A stretch of 12,051 bases of DNA from Parcubacteria group bacterium. GTDB taxonomy: Bacteria; Patescibacteriota; Minisyncoccia; Phycocordibacterales; UBA12088. A model generated the notes under the pieces. That model worked only from the letters and a program-made list of their open reading frames with translations. It had not been told where the DNA came from and did no database searches. The stretch lies in contig JAKFXP010000054.1 in assembly GCA_021731325.1 (NCBI GenBank), forward strand, positions 1 through 12,051, given 5' to 3'. Made by a program: the position numbers and the translations under genes. This document shows, one piece after another, positions 11,587 through 12,051 of this stretch. Every line of letters starts with the position of its first letter. Within the stretch, counting starts at the first letter, position 1.

Positions 11587-12051
11587 CTACTTGCGGGTTT
11601 TCTTTTTGATACACGTGTTGAATTTGTCGATTTGTTTGTTGTAGAGTGCTGCTTGTGAGCGGTACGTTTCGAGGTCTTTGTTGTACCGAGCAACCACTTT
11701 GTTGTACAAATCAGCTCGAACGGTAAACACCGCTCGACTCACCCCCGGTGTGTCGAGTGCTTTTTTTCGATACGCTGCTATGCCCTGAAGGAGCTCCAAC
11801 GTTTTGCCCTGTGCTTCAACTTTTTTTCGTAATAGCTGGTCGGCTTGCGGACAGCTCGAGAGTGGAAGTCCAAATGATTGCACAGCAATCCACACTGAGC
11901 GCCCCTCATACGTACTCTTCCCGGCTGCAATGCCGATTTCGCTATACGCCTTGGAGAGAATGTTTGCCTTATGCCCGGGGCTATCCATCCATGCCTGTAC
12001 TACATGACGACTTGAGGTAAAGTCTCCGAGTGCGAGGTTTTCGCCAACGGT
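11587..12051 (-). CDS. CAP-domain (SCP/PR-1, YkwD-like) protein, 3' part
   Basis: The gene enters from the right edge; 154 residues are visible and its start is outside the window. The CAP core is clear: VGENLALGDF (the Gly-Glu-Asn strand), HVVQAWMDSPGHKANIL with the conserved His, then YSEIGIAAG and VWIAVQSFG. After the domain a C-terminal extension of about 80 residues (LLRKKVEAQGKTLELLQG onward) is charged, helical and Tyr/Lys/Asn-rich, probably a coiled coil, ending in IKKKTRK. One Cys follows the domain (LSSCPQ) and another sits near the end (FNTCIKKK); they might pair. Bacterial YkwD-like CAP proteins are secreted and of unknown function. The edge is a window cut, not a truncation. Confidence 0.9.
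   Translation of the reverse strand, partial: TVGENLALGDFTSSRHVVQAWMDSPGHKANILSKAYSEIGIAAGKSTYEGRSVWIAVQSFGLPLSSCPQADQLLRKKVEAQGKTLELLQGIAAYRKKALDTPGVSRAVFTVRADLYNKVVARYNKDLETYRSQAALYNKQIDKFNTCIKKKTRK

Noticed and set aside
1..12051. CRISPR array, tRNA or rRNA genes, insertion sequence or prophage
   Set aside because: I found no regularly spaced repeats, cloverleaf-like segments, transposase or phage-type genes, or flanking target-site duplications.

Overview
The window reads as a piece of a small-genome bacterial chromosome, most likely Candidate Phyla Radiation (Patescibacteria, probably a Parcubacteria-type lineage). This is an inference from gene content: an SOUL-family protein, a GtrA-family protein, a DUF4349 protein, a CYTH 'class IV adenylate cyclase'-like protein, a YtxH-like membrane-anchored protein, an AI-2E-type permease, a CAP-domain protein and many small exported or membrane proteins. 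They are packed as mostly single-gene units that frequently switch strand. There are no rRNA or tRNA genes, CRISPR arrays, insertion sequences or phage genes that I can see.

Layout. 1-2.6 kb: an anchored SOUL-family protein (+), then three minus-strand genes: a 2H phosphoesterase, a DUF1801/YdhG-like protein and a CYTH protein. 2.7-3.8 kb: a three-segment membrane protein, a 59-residue single-pass protein and a small unknown protein. 3.8-5.4 kb: GtrA (+), ending head-on in a DUF4349 protein (-). 5.4-6.0 kb: an unknown soluble protein. 6.0-8.2 kb: a cluster of small exported proteins containing three paralogues of one two-cysteine secreted family. The middle paralogue is broken by one in-frame TAA. 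A 75-residue exported/anchored protein and a 91-residue unknown protein lie between copies. 8.2-9.8 kb: a small basic protein and an AI-2E-type permease. 9.8-12.05 kb: two membrane-anchored coiled-coil proteins, an anchored Thr-rich surface protein and the 3' part of a CAP-domain protein that runs off the window.

Expression signals are unusually legible. One set of genes (SOUL, CYTH, GtrA, both coiled-coil proteins, AI-2E, probably the unknown at 5.5 kb) has a -10 box only about 6-12 bases before ATG and no Shine-Dalgarno, which suggests leaderless or nearly leaderless mRNAs. A second set has a normal promoter, a leader of about 40-60 bases and a strong GGAGG-type site; these are mostly small exported or membrane proteins. 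Within the second set, four leaders share one layout: a stem-loop at or next to the predicted +1, then GTTCTTT(C/T), then the ribosome site. A fifth has the pyrimidine element with only a weak stem. This shared leader, and the mirror-symmetric divergent promoter at 6.89-6.96 kb, are the most interesting unexplained structures. Short palindromes with operator-like placement and a strong excess of the tetranucleotide GTAC are also notable.
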